Positions 43,190-52,039 of a stretch of DNA of 64,000 bases are shown in pieces. Numbering within the stretch: the stretch's first letter is position 1; each line of letters starts with the position of its first letter. A program made the position numbers and the translations under genes. The stretch spans positions 152,426 to 216,425 of the forward strand of contig NZ_JAFCKS010000010.1 of assembly GCF_018129995.1 (NCBI RefSeq), written 5' to 3'. The DNA comes from Bradyrhizobium sp. SZCCT0153. Its GTDB lineage: Bacteria; Pseudomonadota; Alphaproteobacteria; Rhizobiales; Xanthobacteraceae. The notes beneath the pieces are model-generated. The model did no database searches and was not told the DNA's origin. It worked only from the letters and a program-made list of their open reading frames with translations.

Positions 43190-44524
43190 CTATCGCTCCG
43201 TGAGCTGCGGATGCGCCGCCGTCACGCGCCACACGGTGTTGCCGCTGTCGTCGGCGACCAGCAGCGCGCCGGTCTTGTCGATGGCGACGCCGACGGGCCG
43301 CCCGCGCGCCTGGTTGTCATCGTTGAGGAAGCCGGTGACGACGTCCTGCGGCGGGCCGCTCGGCTTGCCGTCCGTGAACGGCACGAACACGACCTTGTAG
43401 CCGTTCAAGACCTGCCTGTTCCAACTGCCGTGCTCGCCGACGAAGGCACCGCCCCGATAGGCGGCCGGCAGGCTCGTGCCGGTGTTGAAAACCATCCCAA
43501 GCGGCGCGACATGCGAGCTCAGCGCATAGTCCGGCACGATTGCCTTGGCGACGAGGTCAGGCCGCTGCGGCATGACGCGAGGATCGACGTGCTGGCCGTA
43601 ATAGCTGTAGGGCCAGCCGTAAAACCCGCCGTCCTTCACCGAGGTCATGTAATCGGGGACGAGATCGGGACCGAGCTCGTCGCGCTCGTTCACCACCGTC
43701 CAAAGCGCGCCCGTCTGCGGCTCGAAGCTGAAGCCGTTGGGATTGCGCAGGCCACTCGCAAACATGCGCCAGCGGCCGCTTTCACGGTCGACCTCGAGGA
43801 TGGCGGCGCGATTGTGCTCGGCCTCCATGCCGTTCTCGGTGATGTTGCTGTTGGAGCCGACGCCGGCATAGAGCCTTGAACCGTCGGGGCTCGCGACCAG
43901 GCTCTTGGTCCAGTGATGGTCGATCGGCCCGCCCGGCAACTGGGTCAGCACCGTGCCCGGCGCGGTGATTTTCGTATCCCCCTCGGCGTACGGATATTTC
44001 ACGATCGCATCGGTGTTGGCGACATAGAGGTCGTTGCCGACCAGCGCGACGCCGAAGGGCGAGTTGAGATGGTCGAGGAAGACGCTTTTCGTGTCCGGCA
44101 CGCCGTCGCCGTTGCTGTCGCGCAGCAGCGTAATGCGGTTGCTCTCGCCGGTGTCGCCGCCCGACGTCGCCCAGGACTCGATGTAACCCATCACGATTTC
44201 CTTGGGCCGCTTGATCGGGGCGCCCTTCGGCGCCTTCGATTCCACGACCAGCACGTCACCGTTGGGAAGCACGTAGAGGAATCGCGGATGCTGCAAACCG
44301 GTCGCGAAGGCCTTGGCCTGCAAGCCCTGCGCGACGGCCGGCGTCTCGTCCTTCTTCCAGCCGACGATGCGGGCGATGTGCATCGGCGGCAGGAGGTATT
44401 GCTGGATGTCAGGGAGCGTCGGGTTGGCGCCGGTTTGCGCCTTGGGATCGCCGCTGCCGTCGTTGCATGCGGCCAGACACAGCAGCGAAGAGCACAACAA
44501 TGCGCGAGCGATTGGAGATTTCAT
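43190..44524 (-). CDS. PQQ-type sugar dehydrogenase, L-sorbosone dehydrogenase-like lipoprotein
   Basis: The product has 444 residues from ATG 44522-44524. The N-terminal LLCSSLLCLAAC is a lipoprotein signal with Cys20 as the lipidation site, so the protein is periplasmic and membrane-anchored. The rest is a six-bladed propeller with repeated NGDVLVVES, FGVALVGNDLYVAN, DGSRLYAGVGSNSN and a long RNPNGFSFEP segment, as in the glucose/sorbosone dehydrogenase family. It presumably oxidises a sugar or alcohol, perhaps with PQQ. The 4-bp overlap with the DUF2231 gene suggests electron transfer to that membrane protein. Confidence 0.88.
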   Translation of the reverse strand: MKSPIARALLCSSLLCLAACNDGSGDPKAQTGANPTLPDIQQYLLPPMHIARIVGWKKDETPAVAQGLQAKAFATGLQHPRFLYVLPNGDVLVVESKAPKGAPIKRPKEIVMGYIESWATSGGDTGESNRITLLRDSNGDGVPDTKSVFLDHLNSPFGVALVGNDLYVANTDAIVKYPYAEGDTKITAPGTVLTQLPGGPIDHHWTKSLVASPDGSRLYAGVGSNSNITENGMEAEHNRAAILEVDRESGRWRMFASGLRNPNGFSFEPQTGALWTVVNERDELGPDLVPDYMTSVKDGGFYGWPYSYYGQHVDPRVMPQRPDLVAKAIVPDYALSSHVAPLGMVFNTGTSLPAAYRGGAFVGEHGSWNRQVLNGYKVVFVPFTDGKPSGPPQDVVTGFLNDDNQARGRPVGVAIDKTGALLVADDSGNTVWRVTAAHPQLTER

Positions 44525-44961
44525 CGCGCAACTCCGACGCCGTGGCGATACACCATGGCCCAGCCGAGCCAGCCGGTGACCGGCACGATCAATACGGTGA
44601 CCGCTGAAAGAATGAGCCCGGTCGGCCACACCGAGGTCCAGGCGTCGCGCGTGTGGATCAACGTATTGACGATCGCAAGGATCAGCGCCACCGCATTTCC
44701 GACCAGGTGGGGCCAGGCCGGCGCCTGCGCCCGCACCAGACGGTTGCCGAGGAAATCGGTCAGGCCGGCGATGGCCGCCAGCACGCCGAAGATGACGCCG
44801 ACGACCAGAAGCCAGGCGGAAAAATCCGCCCACATGATCTCGGCGCTGACGACATAGGAGATGTCGGTGAGCAGGGCCCCGACGAAGCACGCGATCGGTA
44901 TCGACACCAGCATCGGATGAATCGGATGACCCGCGATCTGCGCGGTGGTGCGCACGCGCAC
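44521..44961 (-). CDS. DUF2231 family integral membrane protein
   Basis: The product has 146 residues from GTG 44959-44961, supported by AGGAAG just upstream; longer GTG starts exist. Four membrane helices are visible, with GHPIHPMLVSIPIACF at the start, typical of DUF2231. These proteins have conserved histidines and are often predicted to carry haem or interact with redox enzymes. Its stop overlaps the start of the sorbosone dehydrogenase-like gene (ATGA), so the pair forms a small redox unit. The redox role is inference. Confidence 0.83.
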   Translation of the reverse strand: MRVRTTAQIAGHPIHPMLVSIPIACFVGALLTDISYVVSAEIMWADFSAWLLVVGVIFGVLAAIAGLTDFLGNRLVRAQAPAWPHLVGNAVALILAIVNTLIHTRDAWTSVWPTGLILSAVTVLIVPVTGWLGWAMVYRHGVGVAR

Positions 44962-45034
44962 GTCTTCCTGCACGGTTGGCCTCGTGTGTCTTTCGCCCTG
45001 CCCGACGGCCAACTCGTGCTGGCGGTGATGGTTC

Positions 45035-45988
45035 CTACGCGGAGACCGGCATGCCGGCCTGATACGCCGCATATGCGCGCTTCAAGCCGTCCTCGAGCGA
45101 GGTCGTCGCGTGCCAGCCGAGTCTGGCGAGGCGGCTGACGTCGAGTAGCTTGCGCGGCGTGCCGTCAGGACGCGAGGCGTCGAAGGCGATCTCGCCGCTG
45201 TAACCGACGACGGCGGCCACGACGCGTGCGAACTCGGCGATGGTGATGTCCTCGCCGGTGCCGATGTTGACCAGCTCCGCGCTCGAATAGGTCTTCATCA
45301 GGTGGACGCAAGCATCCGCCATGTCGTCGACATAAAGGAACTCGCGCCGCGGCGTGCCAGTGCCCCAGACCACGACGCTCTTCGCGCCCGAAACTTTCGC
45401 CTCGTGGAAGCGGCGGATCAGGGCGGCGACCACGTGGCTCAGCTCGGGGTGATAATTGTCGCCGGGGCCGTAGAGATTGGTCGGCATCACGCTGATGAAG
45501 TCGCTGCCATATTGGGCCCGATAGGCCTCCGCCATCTTGATGCCGGCGATCTTGGCGATCGCATAGGGCTCGTTGGTCGGCTCCAGCGGACCGGTCAACA
45601 CGGAATCCTCGCGCAGCGGCTGAGGCGCCAGCTTCGGGTAGATGCAGGACGAGCCGAGGAACATCAGCTTCTCGGCGCCGTTTTGATGCGCGGCCTGGAT
45701 CACATTGGCCGCGATCGCGATGTTGTCGTAGATGAACTCGGCGCGCAGCGTGTTGTTGGCGACGATGCCGCCGACCTTGGCCGCGGCGAGGAACACCACC
45801 TGCGGCCGCGTCCTCGCAAACCAGTCGAACACGGCGGCCTGGTTGCAGAGATCGACCTCGCGCCGGTCCACCGTGACGAGCCTGACGTCCTCCCGCGCCA
45901 GCCGGCGCGCAAGGGCGCTGCCGACCATGCCGCGATGGCCGGCGACGTAGACGGACTTGCCCTTGAGCTCAAACGCTGCGTTTGCCAC
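45035..45988 (-). CDS. fcl: GDP-L-fucose synthase
   Basis: The product has 317 residues from GTG 45986-45988. VYVAGHRGMVGSAL binds NADP, and the active site carries SSCIYP and YAIAKIAG (YxxxK), with MPTNLYGPGDNYHPELSHV as the family fingerprint. It is a GDP-4-keto-6-deoxymannose 3,5-epimerase/4-reductase, making GDP-L-fucose. Its start is 20 bp inside the gmd gene, so the two are translated together. The last residues read GMPVSA. Both are about 20 kb away from the main sugar cluster but may serve it. Confidence 0.95.
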   Translation of the reverse strand: MANAAFELKGKSVYVAGHRGMVGSALARRLAREDVRLVTVDRREVDLCNQAAVFDWFARTRPQVVFLAAAKVGGIVANNTLRAEFIYDNIAIAANVIQAAHQNGAEKLMFLGSSCIYPKLAPQPLREDSVLTGPLEPTNEPYAIAKIAGIKMAEAYRAQYGSDFISVMPTNLYGPGDNYHPELSHVVAALIRRFHEAKVSGAKSVVVWGTGTPRREFLYVDDMADACVHLMKTYSSAELVNIGTGEDITIAEFARVVAAVVGYSGEIAFDASRPDGTPRKLLDVSRLARLGWHATTSLEDGLKRAYAAYQAGMPVSA

Positions 45989-47039
45989 TGCCGGCGTCCC
46001 GCTTTGCCTCGGCCAGATCGCTCGCCATCATCTCCTCGACGAGCTGGGCGAAGGTGCGCTTCGGCTTCCAGCCGAGAACCTGATGCGCCTTGCTGGCGTC
46101 GCCGACGAGAAGATCGACCTCGGTTGGCCGGAAATAGGTCGGATCGATCTTCACCACCGTCTTGCCGCTGGCCTCATCGACGCCGGTCTCCTCGACGCCC
46201 ACTCCGCGCCAGGCGATGCGGCGGCCGACATGGGCGAACGACAGCTCGACCATCTCCCGAACCGAACGGGTCTCGCCGGTGGCGAGCACGAAATCGTCGG
46301 GCTTGTCGGCTTGCAGGATCTTGTGCATGCCCTCGACATAGTCGCGCGCATGGCCCCAGTCGCGCTTGGCCTCGAGATTGCCGAGATAGAGCGTCTGTTC
46401 GAGGCCGACCTCGATGCGGGCGACGCCACGGGTGATCTTGCGGGTGACGAACGTCTCGCCGCGGATCGGGCTCTCGTGGTTGAACAGGATGCCGTTGCTG
46501 GCGAACATGCCGTAGGCTTCGCGGTAGTTCACCGTGATCCAGTAGCCGTAGAGTTTTGCGACGCCGTAGGGCGAGCGCGGATAGAACGGCGTCGTCTCCT
46601 TCTGCGGGATCTCCTGCACCAGGCCGTAGAGTTCGGAGGTCGAGGCCTGGTAGAACCGCGTCTCCTTCTCCATGCCGAGGATGCGGACCGCTTCCAGCAG
46701 CCGCAGCACGCCGACGGCGTCGGCGTTCGCGGTGTATTCCGGGCTCTCGAAGCTGACGGCGACGTGGCTCTGGGCGGCGAGATTGTAGATCTCGGTCGGG
46801 CGGATCTGCTGCACCAGGCGGATCAGATTGGTCGAATCCGTCATGTCGCCGTAGTGCATCAGGAACGGCACGTTGCCGGCATGCGGATCTTGGTAGAGAT
46901 GATCGACCCGCGCGGTGTTGAATGAGGACGAGCGCCGCTTGATGCCGTGCACGACATAGCCGAGCGACAGCAGATATTCGGCGAGATAGGCGCCGTCCTG
47001 CCCGGTAATGCCGGTGATCAGAGCGATCCGCTCAGCCAT
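45969..47039 (-). CDS. gmd: GDP-mannose 4,6-dehydratase
   Basis: The product has 356 residues. ALITGITGQDGAYLAEYLL is the NADP-binding start, KRRSSSFNTARVDHLY is typical of Gmd, and the catalytic Thr-Tyr-Lys set lies in STSELYG and SPYGVAKLYGYW. It converts GDP-D-mannose to GDP-4-keto-6-deoxy-D-mannose. The ATG at 47037-47039 begins the pair with fcl. A 301-bp gap to the divergent gene at 47341 probably holds its promoter. Family assignment is firm. Confidence 0.96.
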   Translation of the reverse strand: MAERIALITGITGQDGAYLAEYLLSLGYVVHGIKRRSSSFNTARVDHLYQDPHAGNVPFLMHYGDMTDSTNLIRLVQQIRPTEIYNLAAQSHVAVSFESPEYTANADAVGVLRLLEAVRILGMEKETRFYQASTSELYGLVQEIPQKETTPFYPRSPYGVAKLYGYWITVNYREAYGMFASNGILFNHESPIRGETFVTRKITRGVARIEVGLEQTLYLGNLEAKRDWGHARDYVEGMHKILQADKPDDFVLATGETRSVREMVELSFAHVGRRIAWRGVGVEETGVDEASGKTVVKIDPTYFRPTEVDLLVGDASKAHQVLGWKPKRTFAQLVEEMMASDLAEAKRDAGSGKRSV

Positions 47040-47340
47040 ATGTGCACCTGCTCCTAACTGTATCCCAAGAGGACAGCGGCGTTCCGTTCCAGCCGCCGTC
47101 CTTCTCTGACATATCGACCGTCGGGGTCAACCCAATACGGCGATGCAACGCCAGGAGACGTCCGCCTCGAGGTCCGCCCAGCCGAAGCCCTTCCGGCCTA
47201 CAAACCGGCACGAGGTTTTTGTGCATAAGTCGCGGCCCCAGGGGCCCGGAACCTCGCTGGCGAAGCCTGTTGCACGTACCATCTTAGGTAGATTTTTGAG
47301 CTTTGCCCTGCCGGCGTTCGCCATTTTCGAGGAGGGATCC
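47040..47340. other. Divergent intergenic region
   Basis: This 301-bp gap separates gmd from the membrane protein gene at 47341. I see no clear promoter, operator or RNA. An in-frame extension of the 47341 gene runs upstream through it without recognisable protein features. Confidence 0.3.
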
Positions 47341-48810
47341 TTGTTCGATTTCGCGCAAGCTGCCGTGGCGCAAATTGGAAGCCGCTGCCGCGCTTCTGAT
47401 TCCCTGAATGGGATACTCGCAATTCTGTTCGCTTCTGCCCTGCTGGCTGCCCCCTGCCTTGCCCAGCAGGCAGGCGATCCCGCCAGTCCGGCGGCGGAGA
47501 CGAAAGCCGTCCAGTCCGCTGCCAAGGATGGGACTGCCAACCCGAAAAAAGCCAACGTGAAGGACGCTGCCGCGGCGCGGACGGAAATTTCCGACTGCGC
47601 CGGCGGCGAGATTTTCCAGGCGCTCGCCAATACGGCCAACAGCGCTGCGATCATCTACAACAGCAATCTCGTGCCCGCCGGAAGCAATGTCGAATTCGGG
47701 ATCGCGAGCTCTCTCGATCCGGAGGCGCATTATTTCGCGGTCTTCCTGGAGAACAAGGAAGTCCCGCGGGACGAGGTCAGGCACGGCGCCCGCGCGCGAA
47801 GAGCGGGCGAAACCGACGACCTCGTCGTGAAGCGCTTGCTGAAGTCCGGCGACACGATCGTTTCGATCGACGTTCCCAATGATGTCGCGGGATGGTGGAC
47901 CCGGCGGAACCTCTACATCTACCAGTGCGACAGCACGCGAAGGCCGCTCAACGTTTCCTACCTGCCGGTCTATCTCAGCCCCTACTCCCTGAGCATCGGG
48001 CTGGCACTCGCGATCGTGCTCGCCGCCTATTTTCTCTCCGCGAAGGCCTTTGCGCGTTTGAGCGGGACGTCGTTGAAAGGCGTTCAAGCCTGGAACCCAA
48101 TCCGGATCACGGCCGGCTCCGACAATCGCGGCAGTCTCTCGGCCTTCCAGGTATTCTTCTTCACGATCCTGGTTTTTGCGATGCTCGCCTATATCCTGCT
48201 TCGCACGGGCGTGCTCTCCGACCTGTCAACCACGATCCTGCAATTGCTCGGCATCGCAGGCATCGGGGCCGCGGCCGCCAAGGGAGCGGAGTCCTCAAAG
48301 ATAGCGCTCGAGCCCACAAATCAGGCCTGGCTCATGAACAAGGGCTGGTTCGACAAGGACTCGACCCGCGCCACACCGGAGCCGAGCTTCTACGACCTTA
48401 TCTCGAGCGACGGCGGTTTCGACGTTTACCGCTTTCAGAGCCTGATATTCACAGGCGCGGTAGGGCTCGCACTTTTCGCCGGCGGCGTGTTTCAGCTTGC
48501 GTCCTTCACGGTACCGCAGAACATCCTCGGTATTTTGGGTCTCAGCCAGGTGGTGTATATCGCAGGGAAGCTCGTGACCTCGAACAACGCAACGCAGTTG
48601 AACGCGGTCGTCACCGATCTGCGCAACGCCGAAACCGCTTATCGCGAAGCCGCTCAGGCCACCAGCGATACCCAGGAGGCAAGAGACAAGGTCGCCCGTG
48701 CGAGAGCCGCCTTCGTCGACAAGGCGGGAGGGGCGGCAAAGCTTTTCACCGACGTCACCAACCGTCCTGTCGACGCTGCCAAGCTCCAGCCGTCACCGGG
48801 ACCGGCTTGA
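47341..48810 (+). CDS. Hypothetical secreted/membrane protein with three C-terminal membrane segments
   Basis: The product has 489 residues from TTG 47341, supported by the strong GAGGAGG at 47329-47335. An earlier in-frame start would add a poorly conserved tail. A signal-like stretch LNGILAILFASALLAAPCLAQ is near residue 40. About 130 residues of soluble sequence (SDCAGGEIFQALANTANSAA, beta-rich) follow, then hydrophobic segments at about 215-235, 265-285 and 375-425, and a helical tail rich in Ala and charged residues. I know no family for it. It stands alone and is divergent from gmd. Confidence 0.6.
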   Translation: MFDFAQAAVAQIGSRCRASDSLNGILAILFASALLAAPCLAQQAGDPASPAAETKAVQSAAKDGTANPKKANVKDAAAARTEISDCAGGEIFQALANTANSAAIIYNSNLVPAGSNVEFGIASSLDPEAHYFAVFLENKEVPRDEVRHGARARRAGETDDLVVKRLLKSGDTIVSIDVPNDVAGWWTRRNLYIYQCDSTRRPLNVSYLPVYLSPYSLSIGLALAIVLAAYFLSAKAFARLSGTSLKGVQAWNPIRITAGSDNRGSLSAFQVFFFTILVFAMLAYILLRTGVLSDLSTTILQLLGIAGIGAAAAKGAESSKIALEPTNQAWLMNKGWFDKDSTRATPEPSFYDLISSDGGFDVYRFQSLIFTGAVGLALFAGGVFQLASFTVPQNILGILGLSQVVYIAGKLVTSNNATQLNAVVTDLRNAETAYREAAQATSDTQEARDKVARARAAFVDKAGGAAKLFTDVTNRPVDAAKLQPSPGPA

Positions 48811-48897
48811 TCTCCGGGTTCGGGAGTCGGGACTCATCAATCGATGGGGGCTGGAGCCGGTGAAGCGCCCGGTTCGAAATGGCGATCGTCCTCTGAT

Positions 48898-49224
48898 TCA
48901 GCGAGAATGAGGATCCGCTGAATTTCCGTCACCCTCGTCTCGGCGGAGCTTCCTGATGAATGCCGCGATGGCATCATAAGCTTGCAGCAATGGTGGGGTC
49001 AGAGAAAAGAAGGAGCCGAGCGCGATTGCAATGATGGCGTGCCGAAGCGAAAAACCCTCATCCGCCTCCACCAGCCGGCTGTTGGGATTGATCAATGCCG
49101 GCGACAGGTCGCTCTGTCCGCTCTCAGCATTAGACCTCCGCGGCTTTCGCGGCGGGATCATGATCACGACGAAGAGAGCATTAATCAGCAGCCAAATGCC
49201 GAGGATAATGAACAGGGTGCGCAT
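48898..49224 (-). CDS. Small hypothetical membrane protein
   Basis: The product has 108 residues from ATG 49222-49224, with GGA upstream and a TTG seven codons earlier as an alternative. One hydrophobic helix covers residues 3-22, a second hydrophobic stretch lies at about 66-82, and the ends are charged (IPPRKPRRSNAES). No known motif. It is on the minus strand with the next two small genes. Confidence 0.5.
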   Translation of the reverse strand: MRTLFIILGIWLLINALFVVIMIPPRKPRRSNAESGQSDLSPALINPNSRLVEADEGFSLRHAIIAIALGSFFSLTPPLLQAYDAIAAFIRKLRRDEGDGNSADPHSR

Positions 49225-49322
49225 CGGAAATCCAAAAAAATACAATTGGAAAAATCAGTCACGTCGCTTCTAGGTATGTTCGTTCACGCTTCCGTCACAA
49301 TCATCCAGGTACTCGTGACAAG

Positions 49323-49586
49323 CTAGTTGATGGCCGGCCTATCGAGTTGCCTTCCCGACTCCAAGTTCAAGATCTGGGTGTGCGCTATCTTGTGTCTTGC
49401 GGTAAGTCCGAGAGCAATCGTTTGATCTCGGCTCCATCCGGGTTCGCCGCGCGCCCGCCGCTCTCGATAATCGATCAACCAGACAGTTTCTTCATGGGTG
49501 AGGCCCGCGAAGACGTCACGCCGCTCGGAATCAGTCTCTATTTCGCTCAGGTAGGTGACGTGTGTCCGCAGCTTCTCTGCCGTCAT
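49323..49586 (-). CDS. Small hypothetical protein
   Basis: The product has 87 residues from ATG 49584-49586. It is highly charged and helical (SEIETDSERRDVFAGL, WLIDYRERRARGEPGW), without membrane segments. It is 25 bp behind the next gene upstream in transcription (49612-50010), so they may be one unit. Function unknown. Confidence 0.45.
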   Translation of the reverse strand: MTAEKLRTHVTYLSEIETDSERRDVFAGLTHEETVWLIDYRERRARGEPGWSRDQTIALGLTARHKIAHTQILNLESGRQLDRPAIN

Positions 49587-49611
49587 GTTGGTTTCTTCGC
49601 TTGCCGATTTG

Positions 49612-50010
49612 CTATGATTGCGGTCTTCGCAGGGGAATGACCTGTCCCGAGCTCACCGGCTCTGGAGGTTCGGGTGAAGTTGATTCCGGTCTTTTTCCGG
49701 CCTTGAACCTCGTCCAGCGAAGCTTGGTCGTGTAGCCGTAGAGCACGTTGAGCCAGGTCTCAGACAGCGTCGCGCTCGTGAAAGGCAGTTCGGGCATGTT
49801 CCAGTCTGCGTCGTCCTCGATGCCAGGATCCATAGGCACCGGAACCGCCGACCCGGCCCATACGATGCCGCCCCCAGGAAGTTGGACATATTCGCAGAGA
49901 TCCCCGTCCGTCCAGTCCTGGACCAAAAGGGCAAGACCTCTGGGATGATCGGCGAAGAAAAAGCCGACGATCTGGTGAGTGTCGATTGAGCGGACGAGAT
50001 AAGCGGGCAT
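49612..50010 (-). CDS. Hypothetical protein
   Basis: The product has 132 residues from ATG 50008-50010. The first half reads as beta-rich (YLVRSIDTHQIVGFFFADH, CEYVQLPGGGIVWAG) and the C-terminal quarter is proline-rich and probably disordered (PESTSPEPPEPVSSGQ). No known family. It starts the small leftward group. Confidence 0.45.
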   Translation of the reverse strand: MPAYLVRSIDTHQIVGFFFADHPRGLALLVQDWTDGDLCEYVQLPGGGIVWAGSAVPVPMDPGIEDDADWNMPELPFTSATLSETWLNVLYGYTTKLRWTRFKAGKRPESTSPEPPEPVSSGQVIPLRRPQS

Positions 50011-50847
50011 TGGCAATCCAAAAATTGTAGATTGCCTCTTTTTCCCGAACTTGCCAAGCCCCCCGCCCGCTGGGATTTGAGCTTACTTGCCCGATGATTT
50101 GTTCAGGTCGTAGCTCGTGGCAGCTCGAAAGAAGGGTCTTCCCAACAGGGGTCCGATTGACGTTGTTCCTGTTTTTCCCGAGTTCTCAACCGAACGGTTG
50201 ATGTTTTGCAGTGCGGAGCAGGTACATTCGGCGTGATTCACCAATCGAGCGGTTTTGGTTTGACCGCGGTCAACGAAAGCGCAGACTCGAAAGACCGGGA
50301 TTTTGCATCACCCTCCCGGGGCTGGAGCAGCGCCGTCCGCCGTTACATTTCAAGCGGACGGCGCTGTTGGATACATACGGATTGCCCCCGGAGCAGCAAA
50401 CGACACGGGACAACGGCGGTTTGCCGTCGGCTGGTCATGAAGTAGGGTCGACTATCCGTCTTCAGGGTGAAGCGCAGCCTTCATGCTCCGCAGCCTGGCT
50501 ATTCTCCACATGATTTGTTCCACCAGGCCCGTATCGAAATCGGACAGCTGAACGACGAGTCCCTTGAATCTCTGAATCTTCCTATCGAAGATCGAGCAAC
50601 GCTCACACATCGTATGCAATGGCCCTGGCAAAAAGGCTGCTCCCGATACTCACACGGGCAAAGCGTATCGAACCAAAATTAACGCTCGCAGCATGTGGCG
50701 TAAAGGACGCACTCCGACGCATCACGATTGCGCGGCCCGCGGCCGCGTCCCGACCAGCAGGGCGCTTCCGTCAAAGTGCGGACGGCGGCGATCTTTTCGG
50801 GTCGACATAAAGGTCTATAATGAATTTTTTAATCGACAGGTATTGCC
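50011..50847. other. 837-bp stretch without supported gene, candidate promoter at its end
   Basis: Several short open frames on the plus strand show no family features or good ribosome sites. Near the right end is TATAAT at 50816-50821, in AT-rich sequence, about 27 bp before the possible small gene at 50848. A weak -35 (CTTTTC near 50793) would fit. Otherwise I see nothing. Confidence 0.35.
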
Positions 50848-51081
50848 TTGCCATCATCCATTGAACTGATCGTTGCTTCTCTGGTGGAATTGAAGGACCG
50901 GCCGGGGCTGGCAGAACTGCGAGAGCATCGGTGCCAGTTGCTCGAGCAACTCCGCACCGTATCCGGTATTGATCCGACCCGGACCATCGAGCGGATTGAG
51001 GTAGACATTCGGACGATTGATGAGGGGCTCGAGCAACTCAAGCCCCCGCCAGGAACGTTGCCCGACAACGACTGGCGCTGA
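50848..51081 (+). CDS. Possible small helical protein
   Basis: The product has 77 residues from a TTG at 50848, with GACAGG seven bases before it. The sequence is helical with regular hydrophobic spacing (LIVASLVELKDRPGLAEL, LLEQLRTVSG). The unusual start codon and lack of known relatives keep confidence low. It is convergent with the next gene. Confidence 0.35.
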   Translation: MPSSIELIVASLVELKDRPGLAELREHRCQLLEQLRTVSGIDPTRTIERIEVDIRTIDEGLEQLKPPPGTLPDNDWR

Positions 51082-51082
51082 C

Positions 51083-51295
51083 TCAGATCTGCGCCTTCAA
51101 AAGCAGCCTTGTCTGCCGCTCCATTTGAAGCGCGAGCTGTTTGCGCTCAAACTTGAGGGCGGCTTGTTCGTCGAGCGTGATGTGCCCTTCTCGCTCGAGA
51201 ACGTTGATCAGAAAAACCTGGTCTTCAATATGCCTTTGGCGCTTTTGGATATCTTCCATGAGGCCTTCGAGCTCGGTTCGGAGGTCTGTATCCAT
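51083..51295 (-). CDS. Small coiled-coil protein
   Basis: The product has 70 residues from ATG 51293-51295. The whole chain (LRTELEGLMEDIQKRQRHI, then FERKQLALQMERQTRLLL) has heptad spacing and would form a coiled coil. The stop is 1 bp beyond the end of the convergent small gene. Function unknown. Confidence 0.5.
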   Translation of the reverse strand: MDTDLRTELEGLMEDIQKRQRHIEDQVFLINVLEREGHITLDEQAALKFERKQLALQMERQTRLLLKAQI

Positions 51296-52039
51296 AGTTG
51301 ATGCCCTTCAATCGCATGCTGAAATGCATTCACTATGTGTCCGAGACCTTAAGCAAGGTTTGCCGTTCGAATTGCTAGTATCGGCCACCATAAATAATGT
51401 AAATAAAAAGCGCGTGCCGTTAACTCCGGAAGCGTGTTGCCCGAGGTACTATGAGGATGATCCCCGGCCGGACCGTTCGGTAGGCCGCCCGTCTGCCCTG
51501 GCGCCCAAACATCGAAACGCTCAGAGGTTGCGTTGATGGCCGGCGACCGAGAAGGCAGGCCGTACATTCCGACCTTCCGGCCATTGACGCGCCCCGGGAT
51601 CCGAATCGACGACAGCAGGATCATGCTGGCTGACCTGATGCGGTCCTCAGCGCCCGGCGCCGACGCGCGCGTCGAAGTCCTCGGCAAAGCTCCCTGGACT
51701 ACCCCTGCCCCGGTTCGCGGACCCTCATGCACTTCGCCTTATCGGAAGAGGCGATACCTGAGGTTGCCACATCGCAGCACAGCAATAATCCAATTCAGCA
51801 GTAAAATCAGATTGCTAAGGAGCAGAAAATGCGCAGACTTTGTGCGGCGCGGCAAACGCCCCGGTGTCGAGGATTGGGAAAGGGCTAAGCTGCCTCAGTT
51901 GCACGCCTATTGGGCGCGAAAGTCGAAGCCTTGAGCGATTACTGCAAGCTGTGTCTGAAATGTCATAGGTAAGATCACAGCATTTTGCTAACTCTTCCCG
52001 GTCAATACTATTTGTTAAATGCCTTTTATGGTGGGGACG
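51296..52039. other. 744-bp stretch before the TolC-like gene
   Basis: The left part is AT-rich (TAAATAATGTAAATAAAAAG near 51391-51410). A 134-codon open frame at 51533-51934 is unsupported. Near the end, TTGCTA at 51985-51990 and TACTAT at 52006-52011 are a poorly spaced possible promoter for the TolC-like gene. Confidence 0.3.

Noticed and set aside
50206..50682. Three overlapping plus-strand frames
   Set aside because: Low-complexity, no ribosome site and no plausible fold; kept as unassigned gap.
51533..51934. A 133-codon plus-strand open frame
   Set aside because: It begins with TTG without a ribosome site and shows no family or regular structure; the opposite strand is similarly open.
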